NCBI GenBank assembly: GCA_023101885.1 | Contig: JALPQD010000232.1 | Span: forward strand, 2,632,618 to 2,696,617 | Origin: Typhlomys cinereus | Lineage: Eukaryota; Chordata; Mammalia; Rodentia; Platacanthomyidae | Direction of reading: 5' to 3' | DNA: 64,000 nt | Shown: one piece after another, positions 12,602-23,159 of the stretch | Position numbering within the stretch: the stretch's first letter is position 1 | Layout: each line of letters opens with the position of its first letter | Position numbers and translations under genes: made by a program | The notes under the pieces: model-generated | What the model saw: the letters and a program-made list of their open reading frames with translations, nothing else | Databases searched by the model: none | What the model was told of the DNA's origin: nothing

Positions 12602-14304
12602 ATAAATTCTTCATTTTTATTTATTTTTTAATTTTTTAATTTTTCTAGTTTTACAAACATGAGTAAGTGTCCATGCCCTCCCTTCATTCTACCCTTCCTC
12701 TACTCTTTTCTCCTCCCTTACTTCAAAAATTCATCCCTCTCCCTTCCGCCCTTCTGTCATTCTGCTTTAGTGGGCCCAAGGAATTCCTTCAGGTGTTCTG
12801 GATCAGTATAGGCTTAGGTTTCTGTGACAGTTTAAGTGGTTCTTCCTTGGGTACACCTGCTGATAAGGGCACCTGTCCTTCACCTGTCTAGTTGTAGCAC
12901 TTAAGTTTCCACCTGCATGTAATTATTTATCCAGAGTTCCTTGGAGTCTGTGGGGAATGTTTATGTGTTGGTCATAGTGCAGGTCTGGGAAGGCTGTCTC
13001 AGTGCAGTAAGTTTCTGGATACAGCAGTCCTATCTTAGGTAGTGGGGAAAGATTTGGTTGGCCTGATTCTAGCTGAACAGTTTTAGGATTGCAGGTACTC
13101 TACACTCTGGTTGGTTGTTTATTTCATTGCTCTTCCATTGCAATAGGCTATGTCCTGTTTGGTTGTTTAGACCTTTTAGCTTCTGTCTTTCACACCTGGG
13201 ATATTTTGCTCAGTACGATATTTTTTCCAGATCTACACATTTATTGGGAAATTGCATTAATTCATCTTTCTTGGTATCATCGCATGTACCATATTTTCAT
13301 TAAGTATGCATCAGCTGTTGGATATCTGTTTGTTCCATTTCTTGGTTGTGAAAAGAACTTCTATGAACATGGTTGGACATATGAAAAGATTGCAGGATCT
13401 ACTGTTCTTTGGGAATATTCCCAGGAATGGCATAGCTGAGTCATATAGAATTTCAGTTTTTAACCTTTTTAGGAAACTTCAATTTGACCTCTGAAGAGTT
13501 TGTGTGAGTTTTTATACCCCCACCAACAATGCATGAGAGTCCCCTTCTTACCATATCTATGATAGCATTTTGCTGTTGTTTGTGTTTTGGATTTTAGCCA
13601 TTTTGACTAGAGTGAACTGTTATTTCAGGGTGGTTTTAATTTTTATTTCCCTAATTACTAGAGAAATAGAACATTTTAAGGTGTTTCTCACACACTTGAA
13701 TTTCATCATATGAGAAGTTTCTTTTCAGTTCTCTAGCCCATTTTTAAATGGGGTTGTTTAATTCCTTGGCATTTAATTTTTCAAGTTCATTAGATCTCTA
13801 ACAGATGTGTGTTTATTGAAGAAGTTTTCCCGTTCTGTAGGTTGCCTTTTTGCTCAATTAAGAGTTTCTTTTGCTGAGCAAAAAAGTTTTAATTTCATTT
13901 ATTCTCACTAGGTTACTGTTGGACTTATTCTCTGTGTTTTGGGAGTCTATTGAGGAAATGCTGGAAAAGATCCATCAATTCTTCTAGGAGTTTCATAGTC
14001 TCTGGTCTATCTTTGAGGTCTTTGATCTATTTGGGGATGATTTTTATGCAGGGAGACAAATAAGGCTTCAGTTTCATTCTTCTATATCTAGACATCCAAT
14101 TTTGACAGCACCATTTGTTGATGTTGTCCTTTTTCCAGATTTCTTTTGGCAATTCTGTCAAAGTTCTGTTTATTATAGGTGGGTGTGGTTATGTTTGGAT
14201 CTTCAGTTCTAATCCATTGGTCTGTATCTCCTTCTTCTAGCCATACCATACTGTTTTTATTACTATGTCTTTATAGTATAGTTTAAGGTCTGGTATAGTG
14301 ATAT

Positions 14305-14363
14305 CTCCTGTAGAGTTTTTTTAAATTTTTTTTTATTTATTAAATTGTGCGTGGATGCGTGTA

Positions 14364-14417
<54 letters not shown>

Positions 14418-14640
14418 ACCATGGACGAATTCGGGAACCACCATGGACTGCCTCCACCTCCTCCCTGTTTACTCTGCCCCTGGATTCACAGGCTCCGGCC
14501 TACCAGGACCAGAAACGCAGGCTGTCCCGGCTTCCGCCCGGCGTCTATACGTGGGGTCTAGGATCTGAACTCAGGATCTTCTGCCTGCAAGGCAGAGGCT
14601 TAATCCCCAAGCCACTTATCCAACCCCTCCTGTAGAGTTT
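14305..14640 (-). mobile_element. Young Dip-like SINE, antisense, with 14-bp TSD
   Basis: The duplication CTCCTGTAGAGTTT occurs at 14305-14318 and 14627-14640 and restores a continuous old L1 when one copy and the SINE are removed. The SINE occupies 14319-14626 and reads on the minus strand: tRNA-like head at the right end, CpG-rich core, long (CA)n (seen as GT at 14371-14414), then an A/T tail. A- and B-box-like positions are still recognisable. Confidence 0.92.
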
Positions 14641-14909
14641 TATAACTCAGTTTTTTTTTTTTCTATCCTGGGATTTTTATGTTCCCATATTAAATTTGAG
14701 ATTGTTTTACCATTTCCTCTGAAGAATTAGGTTTGAATTTTGAGTGGATATTGCACTAAATCTGTACATTACTTTAGGTAGTATGGTCATTTTGACTATG
14801 TTAATTCTGCAGATCAGGGGCATGGTGGTGTTTCCATCTTTTGGTGTCTTCTATAATCTTTTTGTAAGGGTTTATAAAGTTTTTTTTCATTATATAGAAC
14901 TTTCACACT

Positions 14910-15177
14910 TATGATTAGTTTTTTTTTTATTTCTTCCACTCATACAAAGTTGATAAGCCCCCCCCATTCCACACCCGTCCCTGGACCCTTTTGCTCCCTC
15001 CCCTCTTTTCCCCTGCCTTTCCCCCCTCCTCCCTTTCTCCCAGTGCACACTCACTCCCCCCATTCTGGAGCATTCTTTAGTGTGCATGTCAAACTTCCCT
15101 CTGGGTCCTCCTCTCTCATGAGGTGTAAAGACTCAGTGGCATTGCCTAGAGCTCTTTTTTGTGTTCCCTATGATTAG
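14910..15177 (-). mobile_element. Short L1 3' UTR insertion (tail only) nested in the old L1
   Basis: The 9-bp repeat TATGATTAG lies at 14910-14918 and 15169-15177. The insert, 14919-15168, is the last 250 bp of an L1 3' UTR in antisense (poly-T, TCATACAAAG, C-rich polypyrimidine tract, end at GTGTTCC). On removing it, the host L1 continues from the ORF2 region at 14900 into TTTATTCCAAGGTATTTATT (15180). Its sequence is close to the insertion at 6349 but with a different target site, so the two are independent events. Confidence 0.88.
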
Positions 15178-15340
15178 GTTTATTCCAAGGTATTTATTTT
15201 TTTAGGGACAATGGTAAATAGCATTGTTTCTCTCAGGTCTTTCTCACTTTGCTTATACTTCATGCATAGATAAGTCACTGATATTTGAACATTAATTTTG
15301 TATCCTGTTTCTCTAATATATCATTTTTAATGTGTTGATT

Positions 15341-17189
15341 ACATGTGGAATTTTTACAGTAAACAAATATCGACTAACATAGAAGTGAAGAAATTGAAAA
15401 AAGTCAAATATTGTACTGAATAATCGACACATTTGTTTCTTGCTATATTCTGAATACAAATTCTTTTTGAAATATATATTTTATGATCATATTCCTAGTC
15501 TCCCTTTTCAAACAATTGCCATTATTGTGTAAAAATAACTGTTTAACTTTGAAAATTCTGGTTAGCTATTTTTTTTATGTTGCATGGCATTCTTTTTAAT
15601 CCTTATTTTTAATCTTATTTACACCTACACAAGACCATGAAAGTCAGAGGTTTAAATTTTGCTTTTAAGATAATAAGAAAGATGATTATCATTCTATGGG
15701 TTCAGTTAGAGTCCCAAAACTGTCCACTTTATGAAAGACTTTAGTATTCAACAAACAAATATATAATTTCACAATACATATAGTTTTGCAAAAATACATT
15801 TCTCCCTGTTTCTGGTAATATTGATTTGCACTACAAAGCTTTTTTACTTACATATTTAATATAGCTGATTTGAAGGATAGAAACACTTCAGCATAAGAAT
15901 ACACACTAACTCGTCAAAACTCTGTTCTGGAGAGAGATGTAATGTTTTCTATCCTAGATGATAAGTGTAGCATTTATCCAGACAGACCAATATTTGTTTA
16001 TAGTCTTGCCCAATATCCTGGATTCAGACACGTCCACTAATCTTCCACAACTGATTGCTATTCACCCTTAAAAAGTAATCCAAAATTCATTTTCACTGAC
16101 TTTCCTCCAAGAAATGAAGAAGTAGAAGGCCACCTGGGAAACTTCATTGTAGCTAGTCTCTCTGAAACCACCTGGCTTTGGAATTTTATATATAGTTGTG
16201 TGTTTTATGTCAAATTGTGCATGAAGTGATGATGCAGGCACCACATTTTTGTTTCATTTTATTAACATACATATATTCATGTTTAACAATAATATTTCCA
16301 AACATATTTTGCTCCCCTATTGAACTTATTTTGTGCTTTTTTTGAAATCAGCTTGATTTTCTTTCTCTTTCTTTCTTTGCCTGCCTTTCTCTCTCTTTTG
16401 CCTTTCTCCACACATATATGCACTAACATATATATATATTTTCTTAGTTTGCTTTGTCCATGCATGTACAATAATCAAAACTAATTATTATTGAAGAATG
16501 CATACCAAAAGATAACCTTGAGCAAGCCAATGGCATTACTGCCTACCTGGAATCTTTGGAATGACTGCAGTTAAGGAGACTGTTGTTTTTTACTTCAGTT
16601 CCCCAATTAAAGTGAAAGCAGTTCTGACTGGTCAATGTTCGACTCTGAGACAAGGCCTGCTCTTCTGTCGTATTATTTGTCAAATGTTATTGGGGACGTC
16701 AAGTCTTGATAGTTCTATATTTCCCCTAAAGGCTTGCTTCTTCCCATAGCAACATCTAGGATAATCTGCTTTCTGATCTCCACTTGTTTTCCAGTTATCT
16801 TCTTCCCTTGAAGATGCCATAGTGATCATTTTAAAATGAAGTCTTTTCCTTTTGTAATTCACATGTTGGTTATTCAGTATTAAGTCATATATTTTGATCA
16901 TAAATGTACAAGAACTTTACATTTTCTCTCTGTATATTCTCATTTCAGTCACTACTAAAACCAACATCTGCTGTGATTCTTTGAATTTTAAGCATGCTTC
17001 CATTTGCAGACTTCCAATATCCCGTCACTTTCCTCAGCTCTCTGGTGATGTGCTATATTAACAATGATTCTTTCTCAACAATTAACCTTGAAATACCACT
17101 GAACTGCTCCATTTTGTCACTTTCCATTCACATCCTTTATTTTCTTTATTTATTATAATTGAACATGTAACTTATTCCTTTTTTGTTTC
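15341..17189. other. Single-copy AT-rich DNA, no gene recognised
   Basis: No member of the repeat families seen elsewhere and no recognisable coding region. There is a short pyrimidine-rich run near 16355-16405. Confidence 0.55.
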
Positions 17190-17335
17190 TCACACCACAA
17201 TACAATGACCACAAGGAAGAAACTTATCCTGTCTCTTGCATGCTGCCATTATCTGCCTGAAAAATCCACCAGCATATCTTATGTGCTCAGCAGTACACAG
17301 TGAATAACTTAATGAATTATTTCTCATAGTATCTA
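17190..17335 (+). repeat. Possible ancient L2-type 3' end fragment
   Basis: The stretch ending AGTACACAGTGAATAACT followed by AATGAATTA resembles the common L2/MIR terminal pattern (a GTAGGTGCTCAATAAAT-like end). The match is weak and rests on memory of the consensus. Confidence 0.3.
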
Positions 17336-17399
17336 TTCATAATCTCATGAATATTTTATTATTTTGAGTCATTTAATTCTTAATTGCATTGTAGCAGAA

Positions 17400-17520
17400 C
17401 AAGCATGCATTGTATTTCTTTACTTCATTATGCAAAAGAGCTTTTCAGAGGTTACATGACTTGCCCAAGGTCATTTACCTGTAGAAGGCCAAAAAAAAAT
17501 CAGCCATGATTTTTCTTTCC
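17400..17520 (+). repeat. Ancient MIR SINE fragment
   Basis: The segment containing AGAGGTTACATGACTTGCCC followed by AAGGTCATTTACCTGTAG matches the conserved MIR core (gaggttaagtgacttgcccaaggtca type). MIRs predate placental mammals, which agrees with the heavy decay outside the core. Confidence 0.75.
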
Positions 17521-17977
17521 AGTACTTTCTATACTAGATTCTCTTCTCACTTAGGAAAAAGAAAAAATAGAAAAATGTTCATACGTGCAGAATGTATGTG
17601 TGAGTGTACATACTGACAAAGTAAATCAATAAAATGAGAATTCCTTTATAAGGATACATACTTGTTTATGGATTTCCTTTTTTGAGCTTATTACTTTCCA
17701 TTACCAATATATTTTTTTACATGACTTATGATAAAGAAAGGCAGCATATGCTCACTCAATTTTACTAAAACTTTATTTGTATTTCATTTAGGAAAAGAGA
17801 ATAGGACATACCTGGTAGCAGTTATATACTCAGAAACACATTTTACCGGAGACATTGTTTGAAGGTTTTTCACCATTAGCTATTTAATACAACAAATTCT
17901 TTTTCATCATAGGTTCAAACATGTTTATGCTGCATTCAGAAATACTACAAGTTAGCAACATCTATAGGAAGTGGGTT

Positions 17978-18191
17978 AAGAAGTACGTTCCAGGGCTGGA
18001 GAGGTGGCTCAGGGGTTAAGCCTCTGCCTTGCAGGCGGAAGGTCCTGAGTTTGGATCCCAGATCCCACGTATAGACGCCAGGTGGAAGCGGGGGCGGCCT
18101 GCGCTTCTGGTCCTGGTAGGGCGGAGCCTGTGAATCCTGGGGCAGAACAGTGATGGAGGCGTCCATGGTGGTTCCTGAATTCGTCCGTGGT

Positions 18192-18238
<47 letters not shown>

Positions 18239-18352
18239 ACACACGCGTGCGCACATACATACGCACATGCGCACAGTTGAATACATAATAATAATAATAA
18301 TAAAAAGAAGGAAACGTTTAAAAAAAGAGAGAAAAAAAAGAAGTGCGTTCCA
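17978..18352 (+). mobile_element. Young Dip-like SINE, sense, with 15-bp TSD
   Basis: The duplication AAGAAGTACGTTCCA at 17978-17992 recurs at 18338-18352 with one substitution. The SINE at 17993-18337 has an intact head (GGGCTGGAGAGGTGGCTCAG), the B-box-like GAGTTTGGATCC, the CpG-rich core, a long (CA)n tract at 18194-18232, a CpG-containing CA extension, and an (ATA)n/A-rich tail with AATAAT repeats. Open frames through the CA tract are not genes. Confidence 0.94.
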
Positions 18353-19535
18353 AATTATATTCTTTCAAATATTAATAGATGTCTCCTGCAAAATTAAAAT
18401 GTTAGTATAGTTTTTCTTCTTTTTACTAAGGAATAGCTTTCTTTAAAATATGCTTGCTTGCCATATATTCCTTGAAAATAAAATGAATCTAAATGATAAG
18501 AATTCCAACATATTCTTTTAGTACAATCTAAGCACTTGAAATAAAAATTGGTGTAAAAATAAGAAAAAAAGAATGCAGAATTGAAAATATTTTATAATTG
18601 CAAAAAGAAATGTTTATACTATGCTCTCTGTCCTATATAGGTCTTATACAATAGCATGGTTGGTATGCATGTTTATCATCTAAGGATAATAATTTAAAAA
18701 GGAGGCAAATTAAAAAAAATCCAAGAATAGACATTTGATTCAAAGTTGCCACATTACGTAGGCTAAATTGTTTTTAAATATTATAAATCATGCAACTTTA
18801 TTTTTCAGGGAACTTTGATGATGATGTCATCGTAAAGTTACTTTTGAATTCAGTGAAATTCTTCATTAAGACTGATTTAATATGCTGTAAGTAGCCTTCA
18901 TTTAAACTCTCTTTGTCCTTTAAATTTTAAATTTCTTTTCCTGTCATCTCTTATCATTATTATAATAGAAAAGTGTTCTGAGGATATAGGTGAATTGCCT
19001 GCTGATATAATTGGAGAGTTTTAATTGCTAACTTACAAAAAATAAAGATTATATTATCTCCAACAATATTTGAAAACCACTGGAAACCCCCGTGGACCAA
19101 GCATAACTTTGAGAATTGAGCATACTTGTTCTTAACCATGACTAGTAGCTATGGGACATGATATGAAGGATATCCACTTTACTTTGTAATTAGTGATTTG
19201 TCTGATATGTTCTTGAGTAAAAACACTTTAAAATTCCTTTGAATATGACTTACATTATGAGGAAGTTAGACATTGAATTGATATCCATATATTAATTATC
19301 AAGAAATGGGTTGGCTACACAATACTTTTGAATTCTTAGTGTAAGAATCATATAAAGATTAAAGAGGACCTGACCATTTTCCCAGTCTGTGAAATTTTAT
19401 GTGTGACAAGAAATCTCTAAGTTAATTCAATAGTAGATATTATATTTTCACATCTATTATTTCACAGGGAAAATAATGTAAAATATTTGCAAATTAAGGC
19501 TTCATTTTACCATTATTTAACCTAATATATTTATA
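18353..19535. other. Single-copy AT-rich DNA, no gene recognised
   Basis: No repeat family or coding region recognised. Confidence 0.55.
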
Positions 19536-19812
19536 ATTTATTTTTTCTACTTTTACAAGCAGCATGTTGAATATTTATTCCTTCTTCCTTCCATCATACC
19601 TTCTTCCCTCCCATTCCTTCATCAATCCCTCCCTCTCCCTCTTATCCTTCAGTCCATCTGCTTCTATGGACCCTCAGGTTTCCCTCTGGCTTGTCTACTT
19701 TTGTGGAGGTTCAGGCCTCTGTGGCATGCCAAGTTGCCTCTCTTTGGGCCACCCCACTGATAAGGGCATTTCGCTTCACTCATTCAGCTTTAGTCCCCAA
19801 GGTTTCCACAAT
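19536..19812 (-). mobile_element. Old L1 3' UTR fragment, antisense
   Basis: A T-rich start followed by a pyrimidine-rich stretch and then GTTCAGGC, CTCTGTGGCA, ACTGATAAGGGCA-type segments. These line up with the 3' UTR of the old L1 at 12667-12915 (same CTGATAAGGGCA block, same spacing). It is truncated in the 3' UTR. A possible duplication AATATATTT flanks it, but the region is AT-rich and this is weak. Confidence 0.7.
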
Positions 19813-20399
19813 ATATTTTTTATTATCAAAGGAGTACCTTTAAAATAGTAAATTTACATCCATTAAAATTTTCTATGAATTAATGTTATTTGTTCCATTA
19901 CCTTCCAAAATACACGTTCAAAACAACATTTTTCAGATGCCCTCACAAAGTGTCAGTGTGCTGACCTGAGCCATTTTTGGTTGAGTATCATATCACACTA
20001 ACAGTAATATAAAGTTACTAAGTGAAACAGATATTGAACTTGAAATTTTTGACAGGATAAATGCTTGGCTGTCATCTTAAATTTGTGGCACTCGTGGCTC
20101 AACAAAGAATTGAAGCTATAGAAACCACTTGTAGCCACACACATATTCTAAGTCTCACAACAAAAGTATATGAAAGTTCTATTGATTTTTTGGTTATCAT
20201 TGCTTGTGTATCCTTTTAAGCTTCTACTCACATCATTACCTTCCATTGTCAGGGAGTGGCATTCATCTCTTTAATTAGTATATATCAACTTTCAAATCTA
20301 CACTTTCAAATAGTTATGATCCAATGTACAAATAGGTGTTTATAATTACTTCTGTCCATAGGTCTTATAAGAAATTTAAAAGCACTATTGTGTTAGTTA

Positions 20400-20730
20400 G
20401 CAAATATAGGTATCAATTTGACCCAGGATGAGCCTTGAGTACATTTGTGATCAATTAATAGTTAGGGCCAGCCCTGAGTAAATGTGTAAGAAATTGTCTG
20501 ATTTATGTGGGAAGACACAACCAATAGTGGATTAACTATTCCCTAGGCAGGTGGATAATATGGAAAGATTTGGTTCAGTAAACCTTCATATTCAGCATAC
20601 TTTGGACAGTCTTGCTGTCTGGCAAGCAAGATTTTCCCTCTCTTAGTAGTTCCTGTGTATATGGTGTTGTCAGTTCCCTTGTCTCTTGGTGTAGCTTTCC
20701 TGTCAAGGTGAACTAAAAACCGTAGCTGAG
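20400..20730 (+). repeat. Unnamed medium-copy interspersed repeat, copy 1
   Basis: This block has the same order of motifs as the copies at 21060 (inverted) and 42865: an opening with a CAATTTGAC-type motif, a central GTGG...CCCTAGGCAGGTGG segment, and an end with GTCAGTTCCCTTGTCTCTTG then CCTGTCAAGGTGAACTAA. It looks like a common rodent family I know from mouse introns but cannot name with certainty; it may be LTR- or DNA-transposon-derived. Confidence 0.55.
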
Positions 20731-21059
20731 AATTGCAAAAAAGAATAAAATTCCCTTGTTCTCCTTACCCCTTGGTTAATAATTTATCATCCATAGCAAT
20801 TCAAACTGCAACATGTCTTGTTTTTAAGACTATGTAATTACTCTGTCATTGGAACACATTGTGTCTGTTTACTTCTTTATGCTTATTATGATAGAATTCC
20901 TAATGTAAAAATGTAAGTTGAGAGAGGTTAATACAGGTGAGTCTCATTTTGTTCATGAGTTCACTCCTTGAACAAATAAACTGGTCTAAGTAATCTTCAA
21001 ACCCTCAAGTCTATCACAAGTTATGCAACAAGCGTGCTTGTTGAATGAGCAATCTTGAT

Positions 21060-21325
21060 GATGCGTCTGCCTTATTCACTTTGAATTGCTCCTCTGAATG
21101 AGTCTATGAAGACTTTATAGAGAGGACTGAGTTGAACACCAGCCTAAATGTGAGTGACACTATAGACTGTGTGCCTCTTTTCCAGGGACTAATCTTACCC
21201 ACCATAGGCTGGGCATTTCTTGGTCAATTAACCAATCTCCTTCAGATTTGTTCAGGGCTTAATTGAATTATTAATTATTTAAATATGTGCCCAAATTTAA
21301 CAAGTTGTCAAGGTAACACCTGTAT
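21060..21325 (-). repeat. Unnamed medium-copy interspersed repeat, copy 2 (inverted)
   Basis: On the minus strand it reads CAGGTGTTACCTTGACAACT, then later GGTTAATTGACC, CCCAGCCTATGGTGGGTAAG and TTAGTCCCTGG, in the same order as the family seen at 20400. It lies about 330 bp from copy 1 in the opposite orientation. Divergence is high. Confidence 0.45.
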
Positions 21326-22823
21326 CTAACTGTCAGATCCAGTTAATTTTCTGTAACCACTAAGACTCTCAATACTGAACAGCCTAAAGGTTTTCATGGA
21401 AGTGGTCATCAACTTTGTTACATCATAGATGACATCAATAGTGGAATCTCCAGCCATTCATAAAATACAGGGGAAATATTTTAATTAAAATTTTTCTGAT
21501 AAGTTAAAAACAACCCCAGTAAACAGACTTCTCATTTATATTTTTCTCTTCTAAGCATCATATCAAACCTTATGGGATCAATGTAGTAATTACATCTGAA
21601 TTTTCATTTTTCCATTTCTTTTTGCTTACTGACAGTGACTTTCCTATATTCTTCCTACATTCAGCAGAATGTGGATTCCATTATAACTAAGATTGTGACT
21701 TGTCTGACTTAACATTTTTATCTCCTTAGGCCAATGCCAACATGTATTTCCTCAGGACCAGACTCAGATGATATATTTCATCCAGAATAAATCCAAAGTG
21801 AGAATGCATCCTTAGTTCTGCTTATTCTCAAGACATATCATGTCAATTTCTAGCATTATTAATTATTTTAATTTTGAGTTTGGTTAAATATTTTCTACTC
21901 TTTTATTAACTAGCATTTTCTCTTGCAATGAATATGTAATCTATGGAAACTGAGACTGTTGAAATGTCATGTAAATCTTCAAATTTTTGTTTAACTTTGA
22001 GAAGTCAGTGATGAATCTTGCCTAAATCAATTGTTAGGCTGATAAGTTTACAATGATTGTATCACTCTCATTCAATCTCTGCATTTTTATTTGGAAAGAT
22101 AATGCAGTAAAAAACTTATGTTTTCTGGGATGATCGGTCTTTATTTTTTTAGACATTGTGATATATGCCTGTTGAAGGAACTGAATTATGGGAATGTTTT
22201 ATACTAATGTACCTTCTGAAAGTTTAAAAATTATTATAACAAAATATTTTAAAATAGCGATTAAGAAACAGAAAGCAACACAACACTAATGTCACTACTC
22301 AAAACTGTAGAAGTCACATAACACTGAAATTTACCATTGTTTTCATTTACACATATGTGTATGGGGGGTGCATAACTGAATGTATTAGGTGATTTGTAGA
22401 TATGGGTGTACATGTATATATGTGTACACACACACATGTGAATGTACATGTATATGGAGACAAGAGAGTGTTTATCTGGTGGAAATCATCTTCTATTGCT
22501 CTTCCACCTTAATGTTTCAAAGCTGTGTCTCTAATTAAATCCAGAAATAGTGTATAGTGTAATACGGTTAAGAAACTTTCTCTAGGGACTCTCAGGAACT
22601 GCCTTCCAGTACTGAAATTACAGGAGGGCTGTCCAACTTGTCTAAGGTTTCACATAGGATCAATGTATTCAAACTCCATATGTATTTTTGTGCTGTGTGC
22701 AAAGCCATCCTTCCAAACCCCAATTCACAGCTTTTTCATAGTTTGCAATTTCCCTAGATTCATTATTCCTATATGTTCTAATATAAATTTTGACTATTTT
22801 TAAATTGTTCAACAGTTAATGTT
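21326..22823. other. Single-copy DNA with a TG/TA low-complexity patch
   Basis: No gene recognised. Low-complexity TATG/TGTA sequence occupies about 22355-22455. 22811-22823 is the left target-site copy of the next SINE. Confidence 0.55.
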
Positions 22824-23129
22824 TTTTTTATTTCTTTTTTTATTTATTCAATTGTGTGTGTATGTGTGTGTGCACGTATGTATGAATGTGTGTGTGTGTA
22901 TGTAGAACCATGGATGAATTTAGGAACCACCATGGACCGCCTCCACCTCCTCCTTGTTTACTCTGCCCTGGGATTCACAGGTTCCGCCCTACCAGGACCA
23001 GAAACGAAGGCCAGCCTCGCTTCCACCTGGCATCTATATGTGGGGTCTAGGATCCGAACTCAGGACCATCTGCCTGAAAGGCAGAGGCTTAACCCCTGAG
23101 CCACCTCTCCAGCCCCAACAGTTAATGTT
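22811..23129 (-). mobile_element. Young Dip-like SINE, antisense, with 13-bp TSD
   Basis: AACAGTTAATGTT is present at 22811-22823 and 23117-23129. The SINE, 22824-23116, has its T-rich tail at left, a short TG tract, the body, and the tRNA-like head ending CTCCAGCCCC at right. It has more transitions at CpG sites than the copies at 11009 and 46979, so it is somewhat older than them. Confidence 0.92.
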
Positions 23130-23159
23130 ATGAAAGAATGTAAGACCTACTTTGGGAAT

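Larger units (their letters stand above)
12602..15340 (-). mobile_element. Old L1, antisense, 5'-truncated, carrying two nested insertions
   Basis: A T-rich tail at 12602-12645 is followed by reverse-complement 3' UTR and ORF2 C-terminal half, which can be traced alongside the younger antisense copy at 23160. Examples are the matches around GGTTGCCTTTTTGCTCAATT (13841), CACCATTTGTTGATG (14110) and GTAGTATGGTCATTTTGAC (14779). The frames are full of stops and indels. A SINE (14319-14626) and an L1 3' UTR piece (14919-15168) sit inside it, and the L1 resumes exactly after each. The 5' limit near 15340 is approximate. Confidence 0.88.

Noticed and set aside
13089..13439. 116-codon + frame
   Set aside because: It is the antisense reading of an old L1 ORF2 C-terminal region.
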